This document shows positions 10,048 to 19,248 of a DNA stretch of 64,000 nt, piece by piece (positions within the stretch are counted from its first letter, which is position 1; every line of letters begins with the position of its first letter). The stretch lies in NCBI RefSeq assembly GCF_002812205.1, contig NZ_NPEA01000004.1, forward strand, positions 124,001 to 188,000, written 5' to 3'. The stretch is from Leptospira neocaledonica (lineage in GTDB: Bacteria > Spirochaetota > Leptospiria > Leptospirales > Leptospiraceae). The notes under the pieces were generated by a model. It saw only the letters and a program-made list of their open reading frames with translations. It searched no databases and had not been told where the DNA came from. The position numbers were made by a program, and so were the translations under genes.

Positions 10048-11355
10048 TCAGTAGGATTCCCAGTCCAGGCGGAGGATAAGAACGTGATCCTCGCCCAAAT
10101 TCAGGGTGAATAAGACATATTGACGTTTGGTTTCTATATCATGGAAAGGTTCCGTAAATCCGGAAACTCGGCTGGAATGGTAAGTTTCTGCCTTATGGCG
10201 GATGAAGAAAGGTTTCCAAGCATAGTTATTTCCTACCTCGGTGAGTAACCTTGCCCAAGGAAGATCATAAGCTTCCCTCTTGAAAGTAGGAGTTACCTGA
10301 TAACCATGCATGTCCGTGACCAGAACAGAAGTGGTCTCCAGAGGAAGTCGATCCAAAATACTGCTTAATGCTTCCGCCATCGATTCTTCGGAAGAAGTTT
10401 CCAGATCCTTGAATAAGTTCACAAACTGATCCAAGAAGGATTGTTCTTTTCTGAGATTTTCCAGGATTTCTAAGAACCTAAGCCCTGAGAATTTTTCGAG
10501 AGAAGTTTTAAGAGTTTTATTAAAACGTTTTTTGTCCTGAAAGTCCAGAGTCGGACGAGAGAAATAAAAACCTTGTAAAAGATTAGCTCCCATAGATAGA
10601 GCAAGATACAATTCGTCTTCATTCTCCACCCCTTCGAATAGAAGTTGAGAACCTAATCTTTGGGACATTTCAGAAATTGCGGAAAGAACATTTTTGAAAG
10701 AGCGTCTATTCAAACTCTCTCTCATAATTTTTATGTCCACTTTCATAATATCCGGATGGATATAGCCGATTCTTTCTAAATTGGAAAAACCGACTCCAAG
10801 ATCGTCGACTGCAATCTTGATCCCTCTTTCTCTAAATAGGCTTACTATATATAAAAGTTTTTCGATATTTCCTTCGAACTTATCTTCTGTGATCTCTAAA
10901 ACTAGATCATTCGGGTTAATATCATACTTGTCTATAAGATGAAGAATATGCAGACGTTTGATATCCAACACTTCTCCCGTGTACACCATGGAGAGAAAGT
11001 TTGGCATCATATTCAGGAAAATTTTAGTCTTGAGACCGGTTTCCTTCACATGTTTGATCGCTTTTTCACGAATAATACGATCTATATGTACTAAACGTAC
11101 GGTATCCGTATCCGGATTATGAAAATGATAACCTAAGGAATGGTATTCGTTGGATTCAGGAGAAAAAACCCTCCCTAAAACCTCGTAACCTATAATATTA
11201 CGATTCCCGACGTCTAAGATCGGCTGGTAATGAGGGGTGTAATATCCTTCTCCAAGAGAAAGAATTTGTTGGGACTCGTATTCGGCGAGCATGCAGATTC
11301 CAACACTACTAGAATCCGGTTGAAGTTTGCATACAAGCATATTTCCCTGAAACAT
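10048..11355 (-). CDS. EAL-domain cyclic-di-GMP phosphodiesterase with YkuI-like C-terminal domain
   Basis: This 435-residue protein has an EAL domain at residues ~30-285. Key catalytic positions are kept: the EVL version of EAL (YEVLGRV), the glutamate in EITEDKF, the DD pair in VDDLGVGFSN, the lysine in DIMKVDI, EGVE, and the glutamine in LLQGFYFSRP. It is probably an active c-di-GMP hydrolase. Residues ~300-435 resemble the PAS-like domain following EAL in Bacillus YkuI, a possible ligand sensor. There is no membrane segment, so it is cytosolic. Confidence 0.87.
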   Translation of the reverse strand: MFQGNMLVCKLQPDSSSVGICMLAEYESQQILSLGEGYYTPHYQPILDVGNRNIIGYEVLGRVFSPESNEYHSLGYHFHNPDTDTVRLVHIDRIIREKAIKHVKETGLKTKIFLNMMPNFLSMVYTGEVLDIKRLHILHLIDKYDINPNDLVLEITEDKFEGNIEKLLYIVSLFRERGIKIAVDDLGVGFSNLERIGYIHPDIMKVDIKIMRESLNRRSFKNVLSAISEMSQRLGSQLLFEGVENEDELYLALSMGANLLQGFYFSRPTLDFQDKKRFNKTLKTSLEKFSGLRFLEILENLRKEQSFLDQFVNLFKDLETSSEESMAEALSSILDRLPLETTSVLVTDMHGYQVTPTFKREAYDLPWARLLTEVGNNYAWKPFFIRHKAETYHSSRVSGFTEPFHDIETKRQYVLFTLNLGEDHVLILRLDWESY

Positions 11356-11447
11356 CGTTAGGAATGAAGACGAAAGCTTGGAAAATTCCCCTTTTTTTCT
11401 TATCCTTTTCCCACATTATGGCAAATTATTTGTTTTCTTTTGTTACA

Positions 11448-11475
11448 AAGCCCCGTCTTAAACGGGTTTTTATTC
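11448..11475 (+). terminator. Orphan hairpin with U-tract between divergent genes
   Basis: A CCCGT/ACGGG stem (52-56 and 62-66 of the 11,400s) with a five-base loop is followed by TTTTTATT, the form of a rho-independent terminator reading rightward. No annotated rightward gene lies before it, since the EAL gene runs leftward. It may end a short transcript or a leader of the next gene. Confidence 0.45.
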
Positions 11476-11517
11476 CAGAAAAAAATAGACGACTAATCGT
11501 CATTAGATGAACAATCC

Positions 11518-12483
11518 ATGAAAGAACATTTAGGCTCCATTCTTCATCCTTCCACATTAGAACCTTTGTTTGGAAAATATTTCGGTCCAGTGCAGATCGA
11601 TAATTCCAAAGAATACAACTCCGGATTATTTTCCAAATTCAGATCCGTGGACTCCGTGCTTGTAGATATACTAGGTGAAAAAATATTTTTAGAACTCAGG
11701 ATCTACGCGAGCAAATTTAAATCGGGTGCCAATCTTTTGCTCTGGAATAGGGAAACAGGAAATCTACAAGAGGTCTCTCTTTTGGAGAATGGGACTTCTT
11801 CTTTTATCCACCAAGGAAGTTTTAAGAACGGTTATTGGAGTTTTACCAAATCGGACAAAAGATTCAATTTTAGATTAGATGATAATATTCGCCAAGGTTA
11901 TACACATTCCGCCATCTGGGAAAAAAATTTGAACTTTCAATTGGATGCACTTGCTTATACGGGAGACAAGAACAAGGGCAACTGGTTCACTCAAATTTCT
12001 CCTTCCGGCAAGGATTGGGTTTTTAAAAATCATTCTCCTGACTTAAGGTTAGAAGGGCAACTTTCCTGGAACGACTTATCCGTTTCTCTGGAAAATGGAC
12101 TTTTGTCTTATACTGTTGGAAAGGGTTTTGGACCGGAAGTATTTCCTTTAGAAAACAGGATCTATCTGAATGTTTCTGCCAAGAAAAAGATTCATCTTTA
12201 TTTGGAAGATGAGATCCTAGTTTGGACCAATGGAGAAGTTTCGAATTTAGGAAATGCGATCTGGTCCGGAAATGGGAAACGTAAGATCGTCCAAGATCAA
12301 AATTCAAAACTGGAACTTACGTTAGAACCAGAGATAGAGGCAAGCTTCTCTCGTCCCAAAAACTTTGGAACGGAAAAGTTTATAAAAACATTATATACAG
12401 TTTCCGGATGGGTCAAGACAAAATCTAAAAAGGAAAAGATCTCAGACGGGATTGCAATTTTAGAAAAACTTCAAAAAGTTTAA
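11518..12483 (+). CDS. Conserved hypothetical protein, possibly DUF2804-like
   Basis: The 321-residue product has no signal peptide or membrane segment. It is rich in aromatic, beta-strand-like stretches ([28 protein letters not shown]), suggesting a beta-sandwich or lipocalin-like fold. Some features recall the DUF2804 family, but I cannot confirm this. It runs toward purQ and overlaps its end by four bases on the opposite strand. No function is assigned. Confidence 0.6.
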   Translation: MKEHLGSILHPSTLEPLFGKYFGPVQIDNSKEYNSGLFSKFRSVDSVLVDILGEKIFLELRIYASKFKSGANLLLWNRETGNLQEVSLLENGTSSFIHQGSFKNGYWSFTKSDKRFNFRLDDNIRQGYTHSAIWEKNLNFQLDALAYTGDKNKGNWFTQISPSGKDWVFKNHSPDLRLEGQLSWNDLSVSLENGLLSYTVGKGFGPEVFPLENRIYLNVSAKKKIHLYLEDEILVWTNGEVSNLGNAIWSGNGKRKIVQDQNSKLELTLEPEIEASFSRPKNFGTEKFIKTLYTVSGWVKTKSKKEKISDGIAILEKLQKV

Positions 12484-13139
12484 GAAGCTATCAGAAGATC
12501 CAAAACGGTTTTACCGTCCATCTCGCCGGTGATCGGATTCATCGCTCTTTCAGGGTGAGGCATCATTCCTGCCACTTTGAAATCCGGAGAACAGATCCCT
12601 GCGATATCATCTAAACTTCCGTTCGGATTGTCTCCCGCGTACAGGAATAGAATCCTACCTTCTTCCCTTAATTGTTTACGAATCTCTGCTGACGCAAAAT
12701 AACATCCGTCCCCATGAGCCACTGGAACTCTTAAAATTTTATCATCGGACAAACTACCGCTGATCTTATTTGAGTTAGAAGCTTTTTTAAGACCGATGGT
12801 CCTGCAAACATACTTTAGATTTCTGTTACGTATTAATGCGCCTGGGAGATAACCTGCTTCCGCTAAAATTTGGAATCCATTACAAATTCCGAATAGTTTT
12901 CCACCACGATCAGTATGTTCTTTTACTGATTTCATTACCGGAGAAAAAGGAGCCATTGCTCCGGATCTTAAATAATCTCCGTAGGAAAATCCTCCCGGAA
13001 GAATAACCAGATCGTATTTTTCGGAGAATTGGTCCTTATGCCAGACCTTGTCTACTTTCGCGGAATAGAATTCTGAGAGAACTCTTACGATATCATTATC
13101 ACAATTTGAACCTGGAAAAGTGACTACCGCTGCTTTCAT
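12480..13139 (-). CDS. purQ: Phosphoribosylformylglycinamidine synthase, glutaminase subunit PurQ
   Basis: This is the glutamine amidotransferase subunit of the fourth purine-synthesis step, 219 residues. The nucleophile elbow GICNGFQIL (cysteine near residue 85) and the catalytic histidine-glutamate pair in [11 protein letters not shown] near residue 195 are present. It overlaps purS by four bases (ATGA), matching the usual three-subunit PurS-PurQ-PurL arrangement. The synthetase subunit purL is not in the window. Confidence 0.96.
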   Translation of the reverse strand: MKAAVVTFPGSNCDNDIVRVLSEFYSAKVDKVWHKDQFSEKYDLVILPGGFSYGDYLRSGAMAPFSPVMKSVKEHTDRGGKLFGICNGFQILAEAGYLPGALIRNRNLKYVCRTIGLKKASNSNKISGSLSDDKILRVPVAHGDGCYFASAEIRKQLREEGRILFLYAGDNPNGSLDDIAGICSPDFKVAGMMPHPERAMNPITGEMDGKTVLDLLIAS

Positions 13140-13384
13140 TCCGTTACGATCTCCGAACGATAAGTTTCAATCACATGATTTACTAAAAGTTTTTCGCAGA
13201 GATTGGCCACTGTCTTCTTTGCAGTTTCCAAATCGGGAGAATCCAATTTGACCTCGATATATTTTCCGACTCGTACGTCTTGCACCGATTTTTCGCCCAG
13301 TTCTTGTAGAGTGGACTTCACAGTGTTCCCTTGAGGATCGAGAACTGATTCTTTTAGAGTTACGTTGATTCTTGCGATAAACAT
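13136..13384 (-). CDS. purS: Phosphoribosylformylglycinamidine synthase subunit PurS
   Basis: This 82-residue PurS begins [18 protein letters not shown] and contains the family segment [12 protein letters not shown]. PurS bridges PurQ and PurL and is needed for ammonia transfer in organisms with the small PurL. The gene starts 25 bases inside the end of purC and its stop overlaps the purQ start, so purC-purS-purQ are tightly coupled. Confidence 0.95.
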   Translation of the reverse strand: MFIARINVTLKESVLDPQGNTVKSTLQELGEKSVQDVRVGKYIEVKLDSPDLETAKKTVANLCEKLLVNHVIETYRSEIVTE

Positions 13385-14229
13385 TTTAATAGTCGATCCT
13401 GTATTTCCTTATATGCCGCTTGCAATTCCACAACCAGACTTTCCGGTAAATCCGGAGCTGGAGGAACTTTATTCCATCCGGATTTCTCCAGATAGTTCCT
13501 TAAGATTTGTTTGTCCATGCTGGGCGGAGTGGTCCCGATAACATAAGTACTTTCAGCCCAGTACCGAGAAGAATCCGGAGTCAAAATTTCGTCGATCAAG
13601 ATGACCTTATCATCCGAAATTCCGAATTCGAATTTGGTATCACAGAGCAAAATCCCGGCCCCTGCTACAAGTTCAGCGGCCCTGGTATAAAGGGAAATCG
13701 ATTTTTCCTTCAAAATAGAGAAGAGTTCGGACCCGATCTCGTTTTTCATCCTCTCTTCGGAGACGTTCTCGTCGTGTCCCGTATCGTTTTTGATTGCAGG
13801 AGTAAAACTTGGCTCGGGCAGCTTTTCGGATTCTTTCAAACCTGTAGGGAGTTTTTTAAAAGCGAGAGTGCCATCTTGTTTGTATTCTTTCCAACCCGAA
13901 CCGGAAAGATAACCACGGACCACACATTCGAAGTCAATCCGTTTGCATTTTTTAACTAGTACTGAACGATCCTTTAATTCTGGATGATCTTTATAAGGAG
14001 AAGGAAATTTAGAAACATCAGTCTCTATGATATGATTCGGAATGTCCTTAAAGTAGGAAAACCATTCTGCTGAGATCTTATTTAAAACTTTTCCTTTACC
14101 GGGGACGATCTGACGGAAAACCACATCGAATGCGGAGACCCGATCTGTAGAAGATAATATTAGGGAATTTCCTAAATCGTATACGTCTCTTACTTTGCCT
14201 ATATAAGAAGGTCTGGGGAGTTCACTCAT
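13360..14229 (-). CDS. purC: SAICAR synthetase PurC
   Basis: This enzyme makes SAICAR from CAIR, aspartate and ATP in purine synthesis. It is 289 residues, the longer eukaryote-like form. Landmarks are [25 protein letters not shown] at the start of the domain (described at residues ~11-35), [17 protein letters not shown] and the DTKFEFG region near residue 200 ([12 protein letters not shown]). Its first four bases overlap the end of the response-regulator gene, placing a signalling gene at the head of the pur operon. Confidence 0.96.
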   Translation of the reverse strand: MSELPRPSYIGKVRDVYDLGNSLILSSTDRVSAFDVVFRQIVPGKGKVLNKISAEWFSYFKDIPNHIIETDVSKFPSPYKDHPELKDRSVLVKKCKRIDFECVVRGYLSGSGWKEYKQDGTLAFKKLPTGLKESEKLPEPSFTPAIKNDTGHDENVSEERMKNEIGSELFSILKEKSISLYTRAAELVAGAGILLCDTKFEFGISDDKVILIDEILTPDSSRYWAESTYVIGTTPPSMDKQILRNYLEKSGWNKVPPAPDLPESLVVELQAAYKEIQDRLLKCLSQEST

Positions 14230-15374
14230 CCTTGGATAACCATGAGAGCGATATCATCGTCGTGGGTCATATTTCCAGAATGTGCCAGTATCTTTTCCAA
14301 AGAGAAATTCAGTATATCTTCTTTGGATTCAACAGCTTCTTTCAGGATCTTCTTCAGACTTTCTTCGCCCAAAATATTATAGTTCTCATCCGTTATTTCA
14401 GTGGCCCCATCCGTGTAAAGTAATAGAGAAGCACCTTTTTCCAAGACTACGGATCTGAACTCATCTTCTGTCCCGAGTTCTATAGGAATGATTAGAGGTC
14501 CCATACCGGGCAATTCTTCTACATTCCCCTTAAAGTACAATAGCGGAGGAGGATGGCCTCCGTTCGCATATTCGAAATTGCCCTTTTTATCTAAGATACC
14601 ATAAAAGAATGTGATGGAAAAATCTTCCGGCAGGATCTTCTCCAATTGTTGCCTAAGAGTTTTTACTTTTTCTACAAGAGTATTACTTCTTCCTAAATTG
14701 GAAACCTGCATCTTTACCATTGCGGAAAGAAGCGCTGCAGAAGGACCATGGCCCGAACAATCTGCGATAAATACATGTAGTTTGTCTTCTTCTATCCATG
14801 CGTCGATGAAGTCACCGCCGATCTGCATCAAAGGATGGAATACTGAATTTATACTAAAGCCGTTCCACTCCAATTGTTTTTCGGGCACTAACTCTTGTTG
14901 GACCCTTCTCGCCATCACCAATTCTTTTTCGTATTTTTTCTTTTGTTGTAAAAGTTCGTCCTGAAGATTTTTAATACGGATAAATGCTCTGATCTTAGCT
15001 ACCAATTCTTTTGGCTGGAAAGGTTTATGAAGAAAGTCGTCTCCACCATGAGCGATCGCTTCGTCGAATCCTAACTCTCTATTATAGGCAGTGATAAAAA
15101 GGATAGGAAGAAGATTGAATCTATCTATTTCTCTCAATTCCTTACAGAAAGAAAATCCGTCCTGACCAGGCATACTCACATCCAGAAGAAGTACATCTAC
15201 TTGATTGGTTGCAAGAAGTGTGCGCGCTTCTTCCGTGTTCATCGCGGTTAAAACTTGGAAACCCAGAGGTTTTAAGGTATGAACCAAAAGTTTGAGGTTA
15301 ATATCCGAATCATCGACCGCAAGGATAGAATAGTCGGAATAATTCAACTGACTCTCTGGCTTCTCTCTATCCAC
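14226..15374 (-). CDS. Response regulator fused to PP2C/RsbU-type phosphatase
   Basis: Residues ~15-135 form a receiver domain with acidic pocket VDDSD, phospho-acceptor D65 ([10 protein letters not shown]) and the lysine in LHKPFQP. After a coiled-coil linker (~137-165), residues 170-382 are an RsbU/SpoIIE-like serine phosphatase with [17 protein letters not shown] and [11 protein letters not shown] metal-site motifs. Such proteins control anti-sigma-factor antagonists. The downstream overlap with purC is probably shared transcription rather than shared function. Confidence 0.92.
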   Translation of the reverse strand: MDREKPESQLNYSDYSILAVDDSDINLKLLVHTLKPLGFQVLTAMNTEEARTLLATNQVDVLLLDVSMPGQDGFSFCKELREIDRFNLLPILFITAYNRELGFDEAIAHGGDDFLHKPFQPKELVAKIRAFIRIKNLQDELLQQKKKYEKELVMARRVQQELVPEKQLEWNGFSINSVFHPLMQIGGDFIDAWIEEDKLHVFIADCSGHGPSAALLSAMVKMQVSNLGRSNTLVEKVKTLRQQLEKILPEDFSITFFYGILDKKGNFEYANGGHPPPLLYFKGNVEELPGMGPLIIPIELGTEDEFRSVVLEKGASLLLYTDGATEITDENYNILGEESLKKILKEAVESKEDILNFSLEKILAHSGNMTHDDDIALMVIQG

Positions 15375-15426
15375 GATCCATTCCTATCATTACAAAATTC
15401 GTATTCTATTAAATTGAGCAAATTTT

Positions 15427-16110
15427 TCAATCAGACAATTCTTCTCGAACTGCTTTGATCTTATCCAAACGATAAACCAATCTATATAAGACCAAAAAAA
15501 GTAGATGGTAGGCTAAAATCCCCAACCAGAAAGAGATCCTCATATCCGGATCCATTCCTTTTTTTCCTAATACGGAAGAAGGGTGATTTCCAGGATTGTC
15601 CATCCAACGAATGGCCCCCCAGGTTAAGATAGCATTCACACTACAGAACAAACTTAAAAAGGCGGAGAAGATATATTTTTTAGTTTGGTCCAGGACTAAA
15701 AACCGCAATAGAAAATAAGCCACAAGACTTAAGACCAATACAAAAAATGAATTTAAACGAGCATCGGTCGTGTCCCAAGGAGTTCCCCAAGCCAAGTAAG
15801 CCCAGATCGGTCCGGAAAATAAAACACCAATCGAGAACAAAAGAGAGATCTTATTTGCAGAAAGTGAAAGTGTATCCCAGGTCCTATTTTTAGTCACCAG
15901 ATACGCAATCGCACAAATAGAAGAAATTCCAGGACCGTACAAAGCCACCCAGGCAACGGGCACATGAAAATAAAAAATCCTGTGGGAGATCCCCTGTTCT
16001 AAGATCACATTGGGGTAATATAAACCCAGAAGCACCGCAAACGGAAAAATTGATAAAAACAAAAGAGAGAGTATCCAGTCCCAAGCGGGATGCAGGAGGC
16101 GAATATTCAT
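15427..16110 (-). CDS. ccmC: Haem exporter/chaperone subunit CcmC, divergent
   Basis: This is a six-segment inner-membrane protein of the cytochrome c maturation system, 227 residues. The family frame is visible: [16 protein letters not shown] with a conserved histidine, then [20 protein letters not shown] in place of the usual tryptophan-rich WG-x-x-W-x-WDxR loop, and WGAIRW later. The tryptophan loop that binds haem is clearly altered. It follows ccmB by 46 bases. CcmE, F, G and H are not here. Confidence 0.85.
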   Translation of the reverse strand: MNIRLLHPAWDWILSLLFLSIFPFAVLLGLYYPNVILEQGISHRIFYFHVPVAWVALYGPGISSICAIAYLVTKNRTWDTLSLSANKISLLFSIGVLFSGPIWAYLAWGTPWDTTDARLNSFFVLVLSLVAYFLLRFLVLDQTKKYIFSAFLSLFCSVNAILTWGAIRWMDNPGNHPSSVLGKKGMDPDMRISFWLGILAYHLLFLVLYRLVYRLDKIKAVREELSD

Positions 16111-16156
16111 ACGCTTGGAAGTGTGCAGGTATCCGCAAATTGTATCAACAAGAATC

Positions 16157-16825
16157 CTATTCGTCGGAAGTCATTTCTACCAGAAGTGCACCCATAGAAC
16201 CGTAAAAAACTGCGAATGCCAAAATCAGAGAAAAGGAACCGACCAAGGCGGAAAAAGGTTGGGAGATAAATTTCCTCTCCGCTTCCATTCCATATAAAAA
16301 TACAGGAATAGAAAGAGGCACGAGAAGTAACGGAAGAAGGATTTCTTTCAGGCGAGAAGATAAACTGATATGGGAAAGAGAAACTCCCAAAAAGGAAAGG
16401 CATAATAGGCCGGGAAAGAAGAATACGATCTGTCTTCCAAATTCGTTTATATCCGCGGGAAATGCTGAAAACATCAAAGCAAAAAGCCCCATCAGATAAA
16501 TGGCGGAAGCTGACAGCGCAATGAACACCAAAATCGATTTAGAAAAATATAAAATCCAAGGAGAAATAAATAGTCTACTTGCAGTTCCGCCTCCTGCTTC
16601 TCTTTCTTCCCAGGTGAATTGACCGACTAATACGAACGAGGCGACAAATAGAATGGCCCATTTTAATCCGATAAGAGCGACCAGATCTATTTTACCGTTT
16701 CTTTCCAAAGCATAATGGAATAAAAACACCATCGCAGAAACCAAAACGAGTAAGGACAAGATCCCATTACTTGCTTTTCCTAATAGCCGGAACTCTTTTC
16801 GAATCAGAGCGAAAATCGCTTTCAT
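16157..16825 (-). CDS. ccmB: Haem ABC exporter permease CcmB
   Basis: This 222-residue membrane protein matches CcmB: an N-terminal cytoplasmic start ([19 protein letters not shown]), the [25 protein letters not shown] cytoplasmic loop (around residues 70-95), and about six hydrophobic segments. The [18 protein letters not shown] segment is also typical. With CcmA it forms the ABC module that releases haem-CcmE from CcmC. The four-base overlap with ccmA supports coupling. Confidence 0.9.
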   Translation of the reverse strand: MKAIFALIRKEFRLLGKASNGILSLLVLVSAMVFLFHYALERNGKIDLVALIGLKWAILFVASFVLVGQFTWEEREAGGGTASRLFISPWILYFSKSILVFIALSASAIYLMGLFALMFSAFPADINEFGRQIVFFFPGLLCLSFLGVSLSHISLSSRLKEILLPLLLVPLSIPVFLYGMEAERKFISQPFSALVGSFSLILAFAVFYGSMGALLVEMTSDE

Positions 16826-17454
16826 TTGGAATTTTCTCCCAATTCCAAAAGTCTGGACTTTGCTTTTAAATTAAAATTAAGGTCATGAGTCACCATGATA
16901 ATAGAAGAAGAATCCAGCACATTCTCCAAAACAGATCTTGCTTTAGTTTCCCCCTCGCTATCCAAAGCAGTTAGCGGTTCGTCCAAAAGGTAGAGATCCA
17001 CGTTAGGCAAAAGAGCGCGGACTAACGCGGCTTTTTGCTTCATCCCCCTGGAAAAAGAAGAAACAGGATCCTTTCTTCTTTGCCAAAGACGAAAATCCTT
17101 TAACCAGGAAATGATCTGATCTTCGGGACGGCAATCTCCAGCAATCCCTCTGAAATATTCCAAATTTTCTTCTAAGCTTAAAGTGGTATATAAACCCAGA
17201 TCATGACCTAAGTAGGAAAGTTTAGGTGACCGGGAAGAAGGGAATTTGATCCGGTCCTTGAATTTATCATGTTGCAGAATGGACTTAAGCAATGTAGTCT
17301 TTCCGGAGCCGTTCATTCCTCTTACAAATAAAACCTCGTTCGGAAAAACGGAGAAGGAAACGTTCTTTAAAACCGATTTTCGTCCGATACTGTACGATAG
17401 GTTAGAACATTCCAATACTGGGATCGATGTTTGCGATGAGACCAATGAGGACAA
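16822..17454 (-). CDS. ccmA: Haem ABC exporter ATPase CcmA
   Basis: This 210-residue ABC ATPase has Walker [14 protein letters not shown] (near residue 45), a signature of the CcmA type ([16 protein letters not shown]) and Walker [14 protein letters not shown]. The chosen start is TTG with a GGGA run just before it. No ATG fits the N-terminus. Its start lies inside the first codons of the divergent TPR gene, so the two 5' ends overlap. Confidence 0.9.
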   Translation of the reverse strand: MSSLVSSQTSIPVLECSNLSYSIGRKSVLKNVSFSVFPNEVLFVRGMNGSGKTTLLKSILQHDKFKDRIKFPSSRSPKLSYLGHDLGLYTTLSLEENLEYFRGIAGDCRPEDQIISWLKDFRLWQRRKDPVSSFSRGMKQKAALVRALLPNVDLYLLDEPLTALDSEGETKARSVLENVLDSSSIIMVTHDLNFNLKAKSRLLELGENSK

Positions 17455-18488
17455 TTTCCCTTTTAAAAGAGTATTTACAAGGCTTAAATTTTGCCAAGCC
17501 TCTCTGCATATTTTTATTCTTGATCTTTCCTAATATTATCCATGCACAATTTAAGATTGGTGACTCCGAATACGCAGGTATACTCTGGGGAGAGAATGAT
17601 TTTTTAGATCCTGAGTTTTACCAAGACGGAAGCCTTGCTCGTTCGGAGCAGGACTTCATAGTAGCAGCCGGCAGACATTGGAAAGGAGCCCCTCCCCCTT
17701 CTAAGGCAAGTTTTGAATACGAAGGAAAACAAATCGTCAATTGTGGGATTTTCAATAATGAAGCGGTAGGCTTATTACAGTCTGCTGATCCTAAAAAAAG
17801 AGAAAAGGCAATCTCCATGCTGGAGGCAGGAATGAGATTCGACCCTTCCTTCTTCGCTTTTAGATATAATTTAGGAAGAGCTTATCATATTGAAAAAAAA
17901 TACCAAAAGGCGATCTTTCAATATGAATACGCTACCGCAGAAGTTCCTAAATATTATAGAACTTATTTGCACTTAGGGGTTCTTTACGAACTTCTGAACG
18001 AGCAAATACAGGCAGTCATATATTATAAAAAAGCGGTTGAGTTGAATCAGTTCCAAACGGAAGCATTGGTACTTCTCGCAGAACATTATATCAGAACTGA
18101 CCTGAAAAATAGGGCCCAGATTTATATTAAGAAAGCATTAACCATAGACCAAAACAGCCCGGACGCAAAGCTAGGGCTCGCACGTTTAGAGATCATGGGC
18201 GGAAGAGATTACTACGCCTATAAGATATTCCGGAATACGGACCTGTACGATGATCAAGGGAAGAAGAGACCTTATAATAAAAAATTTCATTTCTATTTTG
18301 CTGAAACCGCAAGTAAGATCGGCGATTATGTCACAGCTGCAAAAGAATATGAGGAGTTGTTAAAATTCCCCAATGACCCTTTCTTTACCGAATTCTCCCT
18401 GAAAATTATAGAGAGAAGAAGGGACCTGGCAAAAAGATTCGCAGAGATCAAGGCTGCTGACGAGGAAGCGGAGAAGGAAGGGCAATAG
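17427..18488 (+). CDS. Exported TPR-repeat protein
   Basis: This 353-residue protein has a signal peptide (hydrophobic core [17 protein letters not shown], cleavage near residue 41). At least four tetratricopeptide repeats follow from residue ~125 ([53 protein letters not shown] and so on). It probably scaffolds protein contacts in the periplasm. In-frame ATGs at 17427, 17436 and 17445 are all possible starts, and the last gives a more normal signal peptide. Its 5' end overlaps divergent ccmA. Confidence 0.82.
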   Translation: MFAMRPMRTISLLKEYLQGLNFAKPLCIFLFLIFPNIIHAQFKIGDSEYAGILWGENDFLDPEFYQDGSLARSEQDFIVAAGRHWKGAPPPSKASFEYEGKQIVNCGIFNNEAVGLLQSADPKKREKAISMLEAGMRFDPSFFAFRYNLGRAYHIEKKYQKAIFQYEYATAEVPKYYRTYLHLGVLYELLNEQIQAVIYYKKAVELNQFQTEALVLLAEHYIRTDLKNRAQIYIKKALTIDQNSPDAKLGLARLEIMGGRDYYAYKIFRNTDLYDDQGKKRPYNKKFHFYFAETASKIGDYVTAAKEYEELLKFPNDPFFTEFSLKIIERRRDLAKRFAEIKAADEEAEKEGQ

Positions 18489-18551
18489 CCAAACCCGAAA
18501 AAGACTTGGCAAACGAAAAGAATTCGTCCAATCTTACGGACGGAGGATCCA

Positions 18552-19175
18552 ATGAAAAACCAAACCAGGCTTTTCGCTTTGGCGACCCTCTTCTTCTTCG
18601 TTCCATTATTGGCCCAACAAAAACAAAAGGTCAACGAGGCGGACGTATTTCAGGACGAAACCAGCGAATACACCAAGTCCCTTAAAAAAATCATCGTAGG
18701 TCTGGAAGCAACGATCAACGAAAGATTAAAAGACTTGGAGCGCAAACACGATATCCTCGTGGTCCTGATGCCGAAGTATGAGAAACGCCAAACCATTGTC
18801 ACGGAAGACATTCCTTTCCAAGTTGAAGACGGTTACGAAAGCAATTTGCTCAAGTACATCACGTTCCAATTCAACGGCGGGAAGGTATCCGATATCACTT
18901 TAGCATCCGAAAGTAAAAGGATCTACTACGAGGTGATGTTCGAGAATAAAAAGATCGTCTTCAAACCGGCAGATTTAAAATCGAGTGAGGTCACCCACGA
19001 AGTTTTCGAAGCAACCGAAGTGACCAGACTCAACGAGATGTCTCTCGAAAACCAGATCAAAGCTTTAAGATTATTGGAAGCGAGTCTTCGTTCTTCCATT
19101 TATCGGATAGACATTCTATTGGCTTTGTATAAGGACAAAAAAGACCGCAAAAACTTGTATCATATCGAGTTCTAA
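18552..19175 (+). CDS. Exported hypothetical protein
   Basis: I do not recognise the family. The 207-residue product has a signal peptide (FALATLFFFVPLLAQQ) and a charged body with likely coiled-coil parts (YTKSLKKIIVGLEATINERLKDLERKHD at the start and NQIKALRLLEASL near the end). It follows the TPR gene by 63 bases with an AGGAtcc run before its ATG, and ends just before a strong terminator, so the two likely form one operon and may act together in the periplasm. Confidence 0.72.
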   Translation: MKNQTRLFALATLFFFVPLLAQQKQKVNEADVFQDETSEYTKSLKKIIVGLEATINERLKDLERKHDILVVLMPKYEKRQTIVTEDIPFQVEDGYESNLLKYITFQFNGGKVSDITLASESKRIYYEVMFENKKIVFKPADLKSSEVTHEVFEATEVTRLNEMSLENQIKALRLLEASLRSSIYRIDILLALYKDKKDRKNLYHIEF

Positions 19176-19201
19176 AAGACTCTTTTGATCTAGTTTTGTT
19201 G

Positions 19202-19238
19202 AAACCCCGGGGTTTTTAAACCTTGGGGTTTTTTATTT
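19202..19238 (+). terminator. Rho-independent terminator
   Basis: AAACCCC pairs with GGGGTTT across a loop that can itself pair (GGTTT with AACC), followed by TTTTTTATTTT. It is placed 27 bases after the exported hypothetical gene and would end the rightward TPR operon before the convergent protease gene. Confidence 0.85.
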
Positions 19239-19248
19239 TAGGAGACTC

